A DNA stretch of 64,000 bases from Pachyseris speciosa (GCA_016490735.1 JAEMWC010000005.1:2087501-2151500); one strand, 5' to 3'; shown: positions 1 to 10,879, counted from the first letter of the stretch. Program-made: numbers and translations. Notes: generated by a model not told the origin, from the sequence alone.

Positions 1-174
1 GGGGAATTAGAGCATGGCTAACGACACATAAACTACGGACAACAAGAATGCTGGAATAATATTTATTACTATACATTTATTTACGAATAATGAATAACCT
101 TCAAATTGCCAATTTCGATGAAAACCTTAGTTCAAACTGACAAGATGAACATAAGATGTGTCTTATCGTCTTTT

Positions 175-985
175 TCACCGCTTGTCTGACTCTTGATCTT
201 CCAACAGTAAAGAATCGAGTTTACTGATGAGTTCAAGTAAAATTACTGTAGCTTGCCCTGCGAGAAATTTAGCTGTGGTAGGTGTACTACGATGTGCCAA
301 AGCCGCCATCACGTCTGGTAAACAACAAATAACGAAGGCCAACTCTACCCACAGTGCGCTGTACACTGCCTTATTGTATCGAGCTATGTGCAATGGGATT
401 CCTTGGCGAGGATGTCCTAGAACACTGTTTTGTACTTGATGGTGAGGGTACACCAATGTTACTAAACACAGTGTTGCACATACTTAGCTATACAATAGAG
501 AAAGAAACTCACTGCAAAACAAATTTGTTGTACCCACGACAACCCAAAAAACAAAAACAACGGCACGTGTCCTCCTCAAAGTGACAAATTGTCTGTATCT
601 GAGTCCCAACAACAGGGAGAGAAGTCTGTCCACGCTTATGGCAGCCATTGTCATCAAAGACACTAAAACCAGCATATAGCGTGTTACGATAACATTCAAC
701 CGTTAACTTCGCTTATCACAGAGATCTAATAAGTAGCTGTAAGAGGCTTCGCGATGAGACCAACACAGAGGTCAGTTACCGCTAGGCTGTATGGACGGAG
801 GATGAAGTAAAGATTCCTTGCGAAGGGCAGCAGGGATCAGAGTGTTCCCGAGAAAGCAGTAATGGACAGAAAAATGTCACACCAGCTAGGTTTGTATACC
901 TTGCGTTACTTCTGCCGAGCAAAAGACGTTTTCGTATGTTGTCTGCACGGTTTTCATCGTCAGTTAATTTCTTGTAGCCATCTTG
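175..985 (-). pseudogene. Decayed rhodopsin-class GPCR (second copy of the 56.8-kb gene)
   Basis: Reading down the minus strand, this segment aligns from end to end with the receptor at 56850-57762. The N-terminal/TM1 part (about 985-780) is broken by deletions. TM2 follows (about 780-710), then TM3-TM4 in one open frame (699-484, with [16 protein letters not shown], the DRY-equivalent and ICL2). The ICL3-to-TM7 part lies in another frame (456-175, with IARYNKA and STPTTAKFLAGQ). The NPxxY-type helix 7 end seen in the other copy is mutated here (LISKLDSLLLEDQ). Frameshifts between the blocks and loss of helix 7 make it a pseudogene. Unlike the fuller copy, it keeps Asp in the DRL motif. It is probably a relic of a tandemly expanded chemoreceptor family and is in opposite orientation to the other copy. 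Confidence 0.85.
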
Positions 986-1969
986 CTACAATGTGCAGAA
1001 TACATATATTCATCTTCCTATAGGGACGAATATATGTTTACTGTAACTGGCAAAATCAACAAATCATGTGCATTGAATAAATTACTAAATATTCTTAAAA
1101 TCACCTTCCCGTCTGCAGATTTAATTTCTTCAAGAATCAGTGACTATATAGTTTGAAAGAAAGTAGACATCGGATGGGAGCGATGAGCACACTTCAGCAA
1201 TGTTAACGGACGTACAAATTAACCTTCAGTTAGACTTTACTGACTTTAGACGCGTATGAGTTCCTTCTGACAGATTTCCTATTAAAATTTATGTCTCTGC
1301 ATAAATCCTCGTCATTGTATTTTGGGAGCCACCAGTTGAATTCAGTAATGTTAAATTCTCTAAAATAAAGTTTCACGCAGCTAAAGTTAATCATAAGTGG
1401 TAGAGCAGGGAGGACCTTGCTGTTCTAGGACATTTTTAACAGCTCCGGCCTCTATTCGATTAGCCAATCAACTGCTAGATTTTTTACACTAACAGAAGTG
1501 GTTCCTATTGACGCTACGGCTTGTCTATGTTTTCTAGAAGCAGAGCTGCAAAGGTCTTGCCTTGGAACTGACACAGAATGTGGCACGCTTGACAAGCTTC
1601 ACTCGTATATGATGTAGAGACTGTAGAGAGAACTGCATTGCTTAAAGTACGTCAAGTTTAAAATATTAGAAGCATGTGCGAAGCTTTCAACAAAAACTCC
1701 TGTCACCAAAACGTTCCTTGAAGAGGTCCATTATATCTGACATTAGCTGCGGAATCGGCGACTTCAGAGCTGACATTTTTTGCCCTCCATCGACTCAAGA
1801 ACTACCTAAGAAGTACCTCGAAGCGGGACTGACTATACAACTGCCTAATTATGAATTGTCGCAAATCGATTTCGGAGTCACTGGACACTGTTGTGCAAAG
1901 ATATTTGCTTGTGCTAATGAACTGCACAAAGTAAATTTTGGGACATTTGAGTGGGTTTACGCGCTTGGA
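986..1969. other. No recognisable gene
   Basis: AT-rich sequence with no convincing coding signal. A plus-strand open frame of 123 codons (1676-2047) has no motif I recognise, and its 3' end runs into a repeated block, so I do not call it a gene. Confidence 0.5.
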
Positions 1970-2159
1970 TTATTGAATGATGATGTATGTGTTTTGCTTT
2001 GTATATTCTTTGATGCATCTAAAAAGAACAATCAAGCCACGAGTTAATTTGTCGCCCTTGAGCACAGCATCGCAACATTTAAAAACATCGGTTATCAAAC
2101 GAGTCAATAGTTGAGCCCGCTCTGCACTAACGCTCTTAAATAAATCTTGTGAGAATGAA

Positions 2160-2296
2160 TATAGTTGGAAGAGCACTGCACGGGTATCGAAAAGGCCGTG
2201 GATTCGATTCCCGTAAAAGCCTGAATTTTTTTCAGGCTTTATTTTCACTACCGCTTAAAGAGTGTTCATAACTGCGATGATAATTCACTTTTTCAT
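2160..2296 (+). mobile_element. tRNA-derived SINE, 5'-truncated
   Basis: Degenerate tRNA-like half with a B-box (GGATTCGATTCCCGT at about 2199-2214), followed by the body CTGAATTTTTTTCAGGCTT and GTTCATAACTGCGATGAT. The same head-plus-body arrangement occurs at 2400 and 41328, which identifies a SINE family rather than tRNA genes. Confidence 0.7.
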
Positions 2297-2399
2297 TCTT
2301 TAATCTCGCAGTTCAAATATATGATTTTCATGTATCCATTCTCACATATTCATCACTCACAGGTATATTACGAACCAACAAAACGACCAGCTCCCAGTT

Positions 2400-2520
2400 G
2401 GCTTGTTATCTCAGTTGGTAGAGCACTGCACTTGTATCGCAGAGGTCGTGGGTTCGATTCCCGTACAAGCCTGAAATTTTTTAGGCTTTATTTTCACTAC
2501 TGCTTGAGTAGTTTAAGTCT
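2400..2520 (+). mobile_element. SINE with well-preserved tRNA-Thr-like head (2400-2471)
   Basis: Positions 2400-2471 fold as a cloverleaf. The acceptor arm GGCTTGT pairs fully with ACAAGCC. The D arm is TCTC/GAGC, the anticodon arm CTGCA/CGCAG with one mismatch, and the T arm GTGGG/CCCGT around TTCGATT. The anticodon at 2433-2435 is TGT (Thr). The head is followed directly by the SINE body (CTGAAATTTTTTAGGCTT), with no encoded terminator of the usual kind. The cloverleaf is good enough that a tRNA scanner may call a gene. The shared body with 2160 and 41328 argues for a SINE. Confidence 0.75.
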
Positions 2521-2702
2521 GATTTGCTGTATTAAACAGTTCCGTTTTCCTTTATATTTCTTCTTTAAAACTAGCAGGAAATTTGTTGGTTGGGAAAGAA
2601 AACTTTTTCTTGAGGGCGCTAGCGAAGATGGCGAGTCAGATGGTTAATGCCATCGGTATCGCACAGATCACATCATTTTAACTACGGTTTTCGAAAATTT
2701 AA

Positions 2703-2907
2703 GGTGGCTCTGAATCCGCTCCAACAAATTTTTTAAACTTTGCTAAAAGGTTTATTATATTATGCTTATCATTTTCCGGAAATAAAAAATGGGGGTCACC
2801 GAGCTCGTTTTTGAATTATTGTCGCTTAAAGCTAAAATAAGGGGTGTTTTTAACAGGCTATGGTGTTGGTATGGTAACCTGTTATGCAAAAAACGTTTCA
2901 TAACTTG
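2703..2907 (+). mobile_element. TTAA-flanked non-autonomous DNA element, truncated by the LTR insertion
   Basis: Begins at TTAA (2699-2702) with GGTGGCTCTGAATCCGC and continues as the reverse complement of 8041-8245. Its other end is missing because the LTR at 2908 is inserted in it. This makes it older than the retrotransposon. Confidence 0.75.
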
Positions 2908-3401
2908 TGTTACGGGTTCGAATGTGGTTAGAGGAATGTAATTTGAAGTCCAGCAGAACGCAGGGATGTCGGAACAGCAACAAAGAGATTTATTCCACAA
3001 GAACGTAGTGATTACTGCTTAAGACACTTGTACACAACTCACAGCTCTTCCAGGCTTGCAAGTTAAAACGCGACCTCTGTCACACTTAAATAAACACGGC
3101 TTCTGCCAAATGTAAACGCGACCTCCGTCACACTTGAATAAACACGGCCTCACCGCTTGCAAATACTACTCGATCAATCGATACTCTAAATCTCTAGCTC
3201 GGTGGTTAATATACCTTTCACATAAAATTCTAGAACCTTCTTAAATAGGCTAACATTAGTAGCATTACAATGTTGACGAAAACTGCCGATTCATGCTGAC
3301 GTGATGTAAAAATAAGCGAATTAATGTTAGAGAATATTCTAGACATGCAAGAATGTTCCAGACAGTTACGCAACGCCTAAAAGCAATTTTTATACATAAC
3401 A
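2908..3401 (-). mobile_element. 3' LTR of a gypsy-like retrotransposon
   Basis: On the minus strand the segment starts TGTTATG and ends CGTAACA (TGTTA...TAACA termini). It is preceded, just above 3401, by a purine tract (AAAGGGGG on the minus strand) that would serve as the polypurine tract. A minus-strand AATAAA lies near the 3' third (about 2982-2987). Inside, a ~34-bp segment is repeated in tandem with spacing of about 48 bp (around 3067-3101 and 3115-3149). No matching 5' LTR is present upstream of the integrase fragment, so the element is incomplete. Confidence 0.7.
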
Positions 3402-3547
3402 TAACCCCCTTTCAAGAAGAAATTTCTTAAATTTCTCATAACAATAAAAATTGCTAACTGAGGGGTTGTCCAATGTCTGAGAACTCATACTCCAATCCGA
3501 CTTAGGTTATCCGCTCCAACGTTCTCTGAGCCCTTAATGGCTTCAAC

Positions 3548-4744
3548 TCAGAAGTTATAACTTTGTAAAAACATGGCCCAACGCATAAGACGTCCATTTG
3601 CAAACTTCGCACTGTTCATATACTTTAACGGTTCATGATCCGTCTGAACGAAAGGAACTTCACACAAGTACAGCTGAAATCTTTTGATTCCCCACACTAC
3701 TGCCAAGCATTCCTTCTCAATTGTAGAGTAGTTCCTCTCTGCACTTGACAATTTTTTGCTTGCATAACAAACGGGGAACAGCTTTTTGTCATGTTTCTGC
3801 ATCAGAACTGCACCAATTCCATCGTTCGACGCATCTGTGCGTAAGAAATAGGTCATCCCTGGGTCTGGGAGACAAAGAATTGGCTCACTCGTCAAATGAG
3901 ACTGACTGAATGGTCTGAAAGGCTCTCTTTTGGGCGTCACCCCACTCAACTTTGGTTGACCTTTACGAGTCAGATCAGATAGAGGTGCGGCGATAGCAGC
4001 AAAATTGGGGATGAAATCTCTGTAGTATCCCGCTAAACCAATAAACGAACGGACTTGCTTCTTGGTACTTGGTCTTGGCGCGTTCTTAATCTTCTCGACG
4101 TTGTCCTCGTGTAGACCAAGCAGTCCTTCCTCTAGGCGATGACCTAAGAAATCAACACGACCAACTCCAAAAATACACTTAGTGGGTCTTATGGTCATCC
4201 CGGCTTTTAATAAGCCGGCAAACAGCTCATGAAGTGCCTTGATATGTTCTTCTCAAGTGTGGGTATGGACCAATATATCATCCCAGTAGAAGTCCACATT
4301 ATCCAGATCATCTATCAGTTTCTTCATAGCCCGCTTTAGGGTTGCTGCTGAATTGATCATTCCAAAAGGCATCTTTAGGAACTTGTACGATCCATCAGGT
4401 GTCACAAATGCCGTCTTCGGTATATCCTCTTCAGGGATTGTAATTTGCCAGCACCCTTTACTGAGATCGATCTTTGTAAAGAACTTATCACCTCTTAGCT
4501 TCTGGAACAGGTGTTCAGCGGTCGGCATAGGTTCAGGATCAATCACAGTCAACTTGTTCAATTTTCTATAGTCGACACAGACCCGATTCGTGTTGTCTTT
4601 TTTCTTCACCATCACAACAGGAGACGCATAGGGCGAACTGGACTCTCTAATAACTCCCATCTGGATCATATCAGCAATATCCTTCTTCAGTGACTCTCCC
4701 ATGCTGTAACGGTACTGGATATGGTCTTGAACGAACTGGTTCAT
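3548..4744 (-). pseudogene. Ty3/gypsy-like reverse transcriptase and RNase H, degraded
   Basis: Two minus-strand open segments in the same frame are separated by stop codons. The first (4744-4253) holds RT: RVCVDYRKLNKLTV, then KIDLSKGCWQI, the region LKMPFGM, and a catalytic box reading YWDD. The second (4198-3548) finishes RT (connection region FLGHRLEEGLLGL, FIGLAGYYRDFI) and enters an RNase H-like domain (RTDASNDGIGAVL, YSTIEKECLAVVWGIKRF, TDHEPLKY). Retroelement RT copies element RNA into DNA in cytoplasmic particles, and RNase H removes the RNA strand. The Trp in the YxDD position is unusual and may be a mutation in this copy. The domain lies downstream of the integrase (next entry). 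Confidence 0.9.
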
Positions 4745-5537
4745 CTGAAGTAAGTTTGATGTGATGCTGGGCGAGGTCTGTGGTACCAGGTACTTCAGTA
4801 AACAAACTTGAAAACTGCTCAGCTAGGTCCATGAACTCGGAGCGCTGATCGTCTGAAAGGTTTGATCCAGTTGTAGCATCCCGAACAGACTCCTTAGCAG
4901 CATATCCTCCAATCTCTAAGAAATCGGTGTTATCTTCTTCTGCTTCTTCTTCTTCTTCTTCTTCTTCTTCTTCTTCTTCTTCTTCTTCTTCTTCTTCTTC
5001 TTCTTCTTCAATTTCGCATTGGGCATCCTCCTTCATAAGAGTATTTTCTTCTATCACGGCTACTGCTCCTTCTGACGTAACCTCTTCTCTTTCAAAATAT
5101 TTCTTGAGTAAGTTCCCGTGGTAAACTTTCTCTTTTCCTTTCACTCTTACTTTGTAGTCGTTAAGGCCAACTACTGAGCTCACTTCAAAAGGACCCTTCC
5201 ACTGCATGAGCAATTTGTTATGATCAGTTGGTAGTAAAACAAGGACTTTTTCTCCTGGCTGAAATTTTCTGACTCTGGTTTTGCGATCGTAATAGTGCTT
5301 TCCTTTCTCTTGAGCCTTCTGCAACTGACTATGAGCAAGTTTAAGAGTTTCCTCAAGCTTCTCACGCAGCTCAAAAACGTACTGGTAGCTGTTCTTGACT
5401 TCCGGTTCCTCTACTTCTTTTGTCCAAAGTTCCATTGGCCCTCTAACATACAACAGCTCAAACGCCGAAAAAACAGTGGAACCTCTTGGGGAACTTCGCG
5501 ATAAGCAAACAACAGGGGGTTGATGTAGCGATGCCAC
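4671..5537 (-). pseudogene. Integrase C-terminal region joined to the RT N-terminus (gypsy-like, Gmr1-type order)
   Basis: A single 288-codon minus-strand frame. Residues of the first part match the integrase C-terminal region (FELLYVRGPMELW, LAHSQLQKAQEKGKHYYD, a GPY/F-like segment MQWKGPFEVSSVVG, VYHGNLLKKY). An acidic linker follows, dominated by a Glu run encoded by a (TTC)n tract on the plus strand. The last part reads as the approach to RT (LAQHHIKLTSDEP, RSRPYPVPL). Integrase and RT are thus fused in the order IN then RT within one uninterrupted frame, the reverse of ordinary Ty3/gypsy elements. The frame changes near 4745, where RT proper begins, and this marks decay. Confidence 0.85.
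4943..5009 (+). repeat. (TTC)n microsatellite inside the element's coding region
   Basis: About 22 uninterrupted TTC units. On the minus strand they are in frame and encode the poly-Glu linker between integrase and RT. Confidence 0.95.
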
Positions 5538-5718
5538 TGTCTTGGTTGTTCGCTACACAGTCTCTTCAACATGACTTTCATAGTTCCGTTGAACTTCTCT
5601 GTTAACCATTACACATGGGGTGGTAGGGGGTGGTTGTAATCTGCTTGATGCTAAGCAGTCGTGTCACTTCCCTCATGCAATCAGAGATGAACTGTGTGCC
5701 AAGATCACTTAGTATTTC

Positions 5719-5957
5719 TTAAGGTACTCCCAAACGGCTAAAGATGTTTACTAATGCCTCCGCAACAGTTTCCCTATCGATATTCTTCAAAGGTTCAGGG
5801 TAGCGAGTAGCAAAATCAACTACTGTTAAAATGTACCTGTGTCCTTCTTCACTTGGGGGACTGATGGGTCCAACCAGGTCTATGGCTACTCTCTTAAATG
5901 GCTTATCAGTTGAAGGCATCTTCTGTAGTGGTACCTTCGGAACAGATCTTGGACATG
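5719..5957 (-). pseudogene. Integrase catalytic-core fragment of the same element
   Basis: The minus-strand frame 5919-5719 contains KRVAIDLVGPI, a Glu/His-rich turn and YILTVVDFATRYPEP, the first Asp regions of a DDE integrase core. The frame extends upstream without a Met to a CPRSVPKVPLQ segment that would be the tail of the HHCC zinc finger. Homology stops near 5957. The zinc finger, protease, gag and 5' LTR are absent, so the element is 5'-truncated or deleted. The middle of the core (5718-5538) is frameshifted. Confidence 0.85.
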
Positions 5958-6770
5958 TTAATCTTTATTCCACTATGAAATAGAAACCCTATTTTTTATT
6001 TGTACATTGACAGTGGAGCAAACTCCGGAGAGTTTTAATGCCTGCTTGTATAGTGTATGTAATATATACATGTAGGTATGTTCCCCAGGTTTCTTTTAAA
6101 TTGTATTAGGCCACGCCTATTGAGTATTTCCTTTCCCATGATCCTCTCATTTCGTAAAAGTGGGTACGTCGGTCGGCATAAAAAAAGGAAAGGTCATATC
6201 TACAGTTGTAGGAGTGGGGCCACGCTGTTAAACCTTTGCCAGTTAAACTTAAGGACTATGCGAAACCTGTTTTAACAGATATAATATTTTATTATACAAA
6301 TATTTTACTTTATTAAATGGTAAAAATAACAATACAATTAATATTGGTTTATGCAAAAACTAAATCCCTGTTAAGAACTAAACTGTCCATTGAAGTATTA
6401 ATAATAGAAATTATAAATAAAAACGAGCCATTCTAATTTATTGCTTTCTATAGGGTGTCCATTTTGAGCCTTAAAACCTGTGGGTATCAATTATATTCCC
6501 CTTAAATAGGGGCACTGAGGAACCTCCACAGCACACAACTTAAATTACATACAAAATTGACAATAGTTCCCACTGAGAGCAAACTATAAGTTTAAACTGT
6601 ATACAAAATATAATTAAAAACATTACAGACGAAACTCATTACGTTAAAAATTAAGGGGGGAGGGGTTAACTAAAAATTAACAAACAGGTCAAAGAAAACA
6701 CAACACAAACCAAATGATTTGTAGCCTATTAGCTTGGCTCCACATATTAAAGAAAAAAATTATAACTTAC
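5958..6770. other. No recognisable gene
   Basis: Strongly AT-rich sequence (6280-6720) with no supported feature. The junction at 5958 is where homology to the gypsy-like element ends abruptly. Confidence 0.5.
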
Positions 6771-6960
6771 CCTTTTAGTTCCACTTCAAGGGAGTCGATT
6801 TTCGCTGTACTTTCGGCTAGTAAGGCAATAAGCTTGTCCGAGCTTTGGCGGGCTTTCCCGCCGAAAGAGAAGTCCTTCGCGCGATCGGGCTCTAAATTCC
6901 AATTTGACAGAGTTCAGCAGGCGTTCAATATTAGCACTAAGCGTGGCGAATTAATATGAC
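6771..6960 (-). CDS. Possible host or TE exon with a strong splice donor (unrecognised)
   Basis: On the minus strand, a short frame just upstream of 6771 reads SSDKLIALLAESTAKIDSLE, looks like a coiled coil, and runs straight into GTAAGT (6770-6765), a consensus donor. A second frame immediately upstream also looks coding (IERLLNSVKLEFRARSRE) but is offset, so either a frameshift or a mis-model is involved. I do not recognise the product. It could equally be part of an LINE ORF1 coiled coil. Confidence 0.25.
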
Positions 6961-7916
6961 AATGCGGTGGAAACACTTTCTGACGAAGAAGATCGACAAT
7001 CAAACCGACCCTGGAACAGAAGAGGGTATTGGGCATCCTGCTTAACTCCATGGCAGCAAACGCCGATTTGGCGGGTTCAAATGAAGTTCCCGCATTTCGC
7101 ACTTCGTCAGGAATATTTCGTTTTTGGAGAAATATTCGTCGGACGGATCCCACAGATTTCTTTCTGGAGGACATACCAATACTTTCGAGCCTGAAGTGAT
7201 GCACTTTTAACCTCGAAAGACTCGAAATGTTAAACAAAGGCAAAGTTCCCGTCGACATGCAATCCGACAACCTCCATGCCTTCACTTCGAATGGTTTAGA
7301 AATCAAAACAATGATGCTATTCAAATTTCAAAATCCCGCCGAAGTAATATATTAATTAATTAGTAAGAATTTAACTCGGATGCATTGTCCAGATCGTGCG
7401 ATCACTTCGTGACTTTCTCTAAAGAATAAACTATTTGTCCACAGCGATGTAAACAATTGTCCTGCAGTGCGTTACTCGCACGTCACGTGGCACGCCTGTC
7501 CCTGTTTTGTTGTTGGCCAAACAAACCAAGAGACAAGCGAAGTACAGTGTATCAAAATTGTGTTATCAGATGCTCTTTGAAGTATGCTTGTTCGCCATTC
7601 AGCGAAACCGAGATCCCACGATTCTACATAAATCCAGGATTAAAGACATTGTAAAATATAGTCTCGAAGAAATCAGACAACATTCAGTAGGAAGTCAGCA
7701 TTTTATTATTTTCACATTTAATTGCAGAGCGAATTTGATGGCTTTCATTTAAATTTGCAACAATAGTTGCATCGAGAGAGGAAAGAAAGAGAGAGAAAGA
7801 AAAGAAAATTAGGGTTAGTGGCACTCTTAAGACAGTTCACCCAGCTAAAGAATAACACGTCCGCATCCGAAACCATATTTGTTCTGGTTACTTCAATTCC
7901 CTTGCGACTTAATTAA

Positions 7917-8413
7917 GGTGGCTCCTACCGGTTTCCAGCATTTTCAAGCACTAATATTTTGATGGATCATTACTACCAATTTTTATAAGTTAATACCTTT
8001 AACGTGGTATCAAAGAAATGCTTAATTATTGGTGAACAAGTTATGAAACTTTTTTTGACATAACAGGTTACCATAGCAACACCATAGCTTGTTAAAAACA
8101 CTCCTTATTTTAGCTTTAAGCGACAATAACTCAAAAACGAGCTCGCTGACCCCCATTTTTTATTTTCGGGAAATAATTAGCATAACATAATAGACCTTTT
8201 TGCAAAGTTTAAAAAAAATTGTTGGGGCGGATTCAGAGCCACCTTAAATTTTTGAAAATTCATGAATTCATTCATATGGCTTCCGATAACTTGTTCATCA
8301 GTGATTGGGCATTTCTTTGATACCACGTTAAAGGTATTAACTTATAAAGATTGATAGTAATGATCCATCAAAAACATAGTGCGTGAAAATGCTGGAAACC
8401 GGTAGGAGTCACC
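7917..8413. mobile_element. TTAA-flanked MITE with long inverted arms (composite)
   Basis: Both ends abut TTAA (7913-7916 and 8414-8417). The termini are GGTGGCTCCTACCGG and its imperfect complement, and the arms 7917-8045 and 8285-8413 are inverted copies. An internal TTAA-abutting terminus (CAGAGCCACC, ending 8245) shows that 7917-8245 is itself a complete short element of the type seen at 2703. The whole is therefore either a 497-bp foldback or a 329-bp element joined to a partial inverted copy. TTAA targets suggest piggyBac- or Kolobok-type mobilisation. Confidence 0.75.
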
Positions 8414-8575
8414 TTAATATCTAAATTATCCAATCAGAATTTTGGGTCCGCCGTCGGAGGCAGAAATAAACAAATAAGGCTCTTCCCTTTTCCCCTCAGT
8501 TTTCTGCCAAGTTCTCAGCCGTCTCTCTTTTTTCCTTTCTACTTTCTGGCTAAAACAGGGTCTTTTATATTCAGT

Positions 8576-9076
8576 TCCGATCATGTTCTCATTGAAATGC
8601 TCTTTTGTGTAAAAACGTAATTTTATTGTACTATTATCTTAAGCGTCACTGAAATTAACCTAAACGAATAATGAAATAACCACAGTCATCACTTGATGGT
8701 GACGACGACAATGACGATGACGGTGACTATCTTCGCGGTGATGGTGATGTTGATTGTTTGCAAACCTAGAGCTGGAAATGCGAAAGGATTTAAAGGCGAA
8801 GAACCTTTTCACGTTATTGGGTTATAACAATGATTTATTTAAGCACTGTTGACAATTATAGCAATGCTTCTATGCAGGAAACACTAAAAATAAGCCATTT
8901 CGTCACGTGTAAAATTACTCTTTAACGTATTCTTCAGAGATGAAACTTATTCATCCTCAGAAATTCATTTTGGTCAAAAGAAATACCTTTCTGTTCAGCT
9001 CTGATCAATTGCTCATTGAAAGGCTCCTTGAAGCAAAATCTTAAATTTAAGTGTGCTATTATCTTAAGCGTCACTG
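8576..9076 (+). repeat. Local direct duplication (~75 bp, ~420 bp apart)
   Basis: 8576-8652 and 8996-9076 share a segment ending CTATTATCTTAAGCGTCACTG and beginning near a GATCA...CTCATTGAAA motif. No coding content. Confidence 0.7.
8755..8975 (+). repeat. Dispersed repeat, partner at 46143-46365
   Basis: Both copies contain GAGCTGGAAATGCGAAA, ATTGGGTTATAA, TGATTTATTTAA and a TTATTCTTCAGA segment in the same order and orientation. The family is unknown. Confidence 0.7.
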
Positions 9077-10159
9077 TGCATGTGGCACAAATGTCAGGCT
9101 TATGCGTTGGTCCGGCAAAGCCGAGATCACGGATCAGTGAAGATATTTGTTACGTCTCGGCTAAAGTCAGTAAGGCAGCCTGGTTCGGAGGGCCGTACGC
9201 CAATTTCCTCCAAGAGAAAGAAAGCAAGAGGAAACTTTTGTGGGACGTCTGATACCCTTGACACAGGATCTGTAAATACAAAAGAAGTTTTGATGAGAGA
9301 ATAAGAAACGGTTCCTTCACAACAGCTGTACTAAGGTAAGTATCCGTTACAAAAACCAGGTTGGAGAATCTGAATTAGCCAGGCTTACGTCATCTAGGCT
9401 GGAGTTTACTAAGTGAACGTTAAAATTTATATTTAGGCTTGACAAACGTTTAAATTTGCACTAAGCTCTTTATACCCGTCCCCACTATCCTCCATCCTCA
9501 GTGTTTACGGCAACCGTATTTGTCAATTGGGCCCCACTGTTTCCAAACAGGCAGCCGTCTCTCCTTTTTAGAGCTGTTTTGCAGCTTCTTTGCTGTTATT
9601 GCGGTCAAGAAGAAAGAAAACCTGCTCAAAAAGCCAGCCATTGTTTTCGCTCGCAGAGTCGCTTGCAGCTCTCCAGACTTTGCGCCATTCAAAGGCTGCG
9701 CTGCGTGATTGCCTCAATTTCAAGTCCTTTGTTAATTAACCAATCACAATCGTCTGTTGTTTACCACTTTTTTGCACTGAAATACCTTTTTTCTGCACTG
9801 AATTACCTTTTTTTGCATCGTGTTTCCTAAAAACTGCATTTCTCTTAGCCAATCAGAATCGAGAAATTTTTTCATGTATATTATGAAGCTAGTAATATGA
9901 TAGTGTCATGATCTGAGATTTCCGGTCAAAAATTGAGGCAAACATCACCCAGGTATTTAATTAGATCTAAATCACCAATGGTTTGCTGAAACTCTTGCAG
10001 CCATCACGAAGTTCGGTTTAAAACGCTGCTTGAATTCGTGTAAATCGATGCTGCTTGCAAAAGCTAATTTGTCTCTTGTTTACAGACCAAAATCTACGAT
10101 TTTCCTTCAGACCTGACCAAAAATTTGATACTCTATTTCAGACCTATCCCCGGGTACTG

Positions 10160-10212
10160 GGGAACAGGGATGGCGCAGTGGTGGGAGCACTCGCCTTCCA
10201 CCAATTCCAACA
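10160..10212 (+). mobile_element. Head of a second tRNA-derived SINE family (truncated)
   Basis: GGGATGGCGCAGTGGTGGGAGCACTCGCC is the A-box half of the tRNA-like head that is complete (minus strand) at 50290-50215 and 31755-31691. It breaks off after TTCCACCAAT. Confidence 0.7.
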
Positions 10213-10410
10213 TTGCTAATATATCCCCTCCCTACCTTATTGCACTTAATTAATGTCCAGGGGGATTTGGCCGTGCATCGCCGATCGACCAGGGAGTAGT
10301 GACGTGATCCTGATTGCAGAAAATGTGTGAAATTGTCTCCTCGGACCTTACCATCAGAAGGTCACACTCTATATGTGTTGTACAGTAAAAATATGTGTTC
10401 CCAGTGTGAT

Positions 10411-10481
10411 GGTTCAGTGGCCTAGTGGTTAAGGCATCCGACCGGTAATCTGGAGACCCAGTTTCGATTCCTGGCTGAGCC
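10411..10481 (+). mobile_element. tRNA-like SINE head
   Basis: The acceptor GGTTCAG pairs with CTGAGCC with one wobble. A D arm (GCCT/AGGC) and a T arm with loop TTCGATT are present. The anticodon arm is imperfect, and the loop CCGGTAA lacks the universal T33, so a working tRNA is unlikely. It is read as a SINE head or tRNA pseudogene. Confidence 0.6.
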
Positions 10482-10499
10482 ACATTTTCACTTAATTGC

Positions 10500-10716
10500 T
10501 TATTTGTGTTGATTTCTGTTCCCAAATTAACCTTGTCAGAAATGACGTCATTACGTTGCTATGGTAACTCCGATTTCGATAAAATACACCTCACCCGTAA
10601 CTTTGGTCTACCCTAGGAAGATTGTGGATATTGATCTGCTGTACTATGCTTTAGTGCGTTGTGATTTATATTTAAAGTTGGAAGATATCAGTACTGAAAA
10701 ATCCAATCGAGCCACC
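10500..10716. mobile_element. Terminus of another TTAA element
   Basis: Ends with CGAGCCACC followed by TTAA (10717-10720), the same terminal signature as the elements at 2703, 7917 and 29208. The opposite end was not found. Confidence 0.45.
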
Positions 10717-10879
10717 TTAAGTTTCAGTTTACCCTGAGGCTCTCAATATGATTCTAGCACATTAAAAACACACACACAAAAAGTGAAACATACTTTTGAC
10801 AATTAATTCTCTGAGAAAAGTACAACAGAAATGTGTTCAGTGTTTACCGGCCTGTTACCCTGAAATTTGACCCTATATA

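Larger units (their letters stand above)
1970..2690 (+). repeat. Duplicated non-coding block, copy 1 of 3
   Basis: The stretches 1995-2150 and 2572-2690 match 53050-53430 and 62650-63560 in the same order (shared landmarks: TTCTTTGATGCATCTAAA, GAGTTAATTTGTCGCCCTTG, GCAGGAAATTTGTTGGT, GCGCTAGCGAAGATGGCGAG). SINE insertions and deletions interrupt this copy. The block recurs in the same window as the two GPCR copies, so it may be part of a locally duplicated segment. Confidence 0.75.

Noticed and set aside
1676..2047. 123-codon open frame as a host gene
   Set aside because: No motif or splice signal, and its 3' third lies in a repeated non-coding block.
4927..5124. Plus-strand poly-Ser frame
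   Set aside because: Shadow of the minus-strand poly-Glu linker encoded by the (TTC)n tract.
3548..5957. Copia-type element, suggested by the IN-RT order
   Set aside because: RT and RNase H motifs (KIDLSKGCWQI, TDASNDGIGAVL, YSTIEKECLAVV) and the GPY/F-like integrase tail are gypsy-type.
10411..10481. Functional tRNA gene
   Set aside because: The anticodon loop lacks T33 and the anticodon stem is weak, so it is read as a SINE head.
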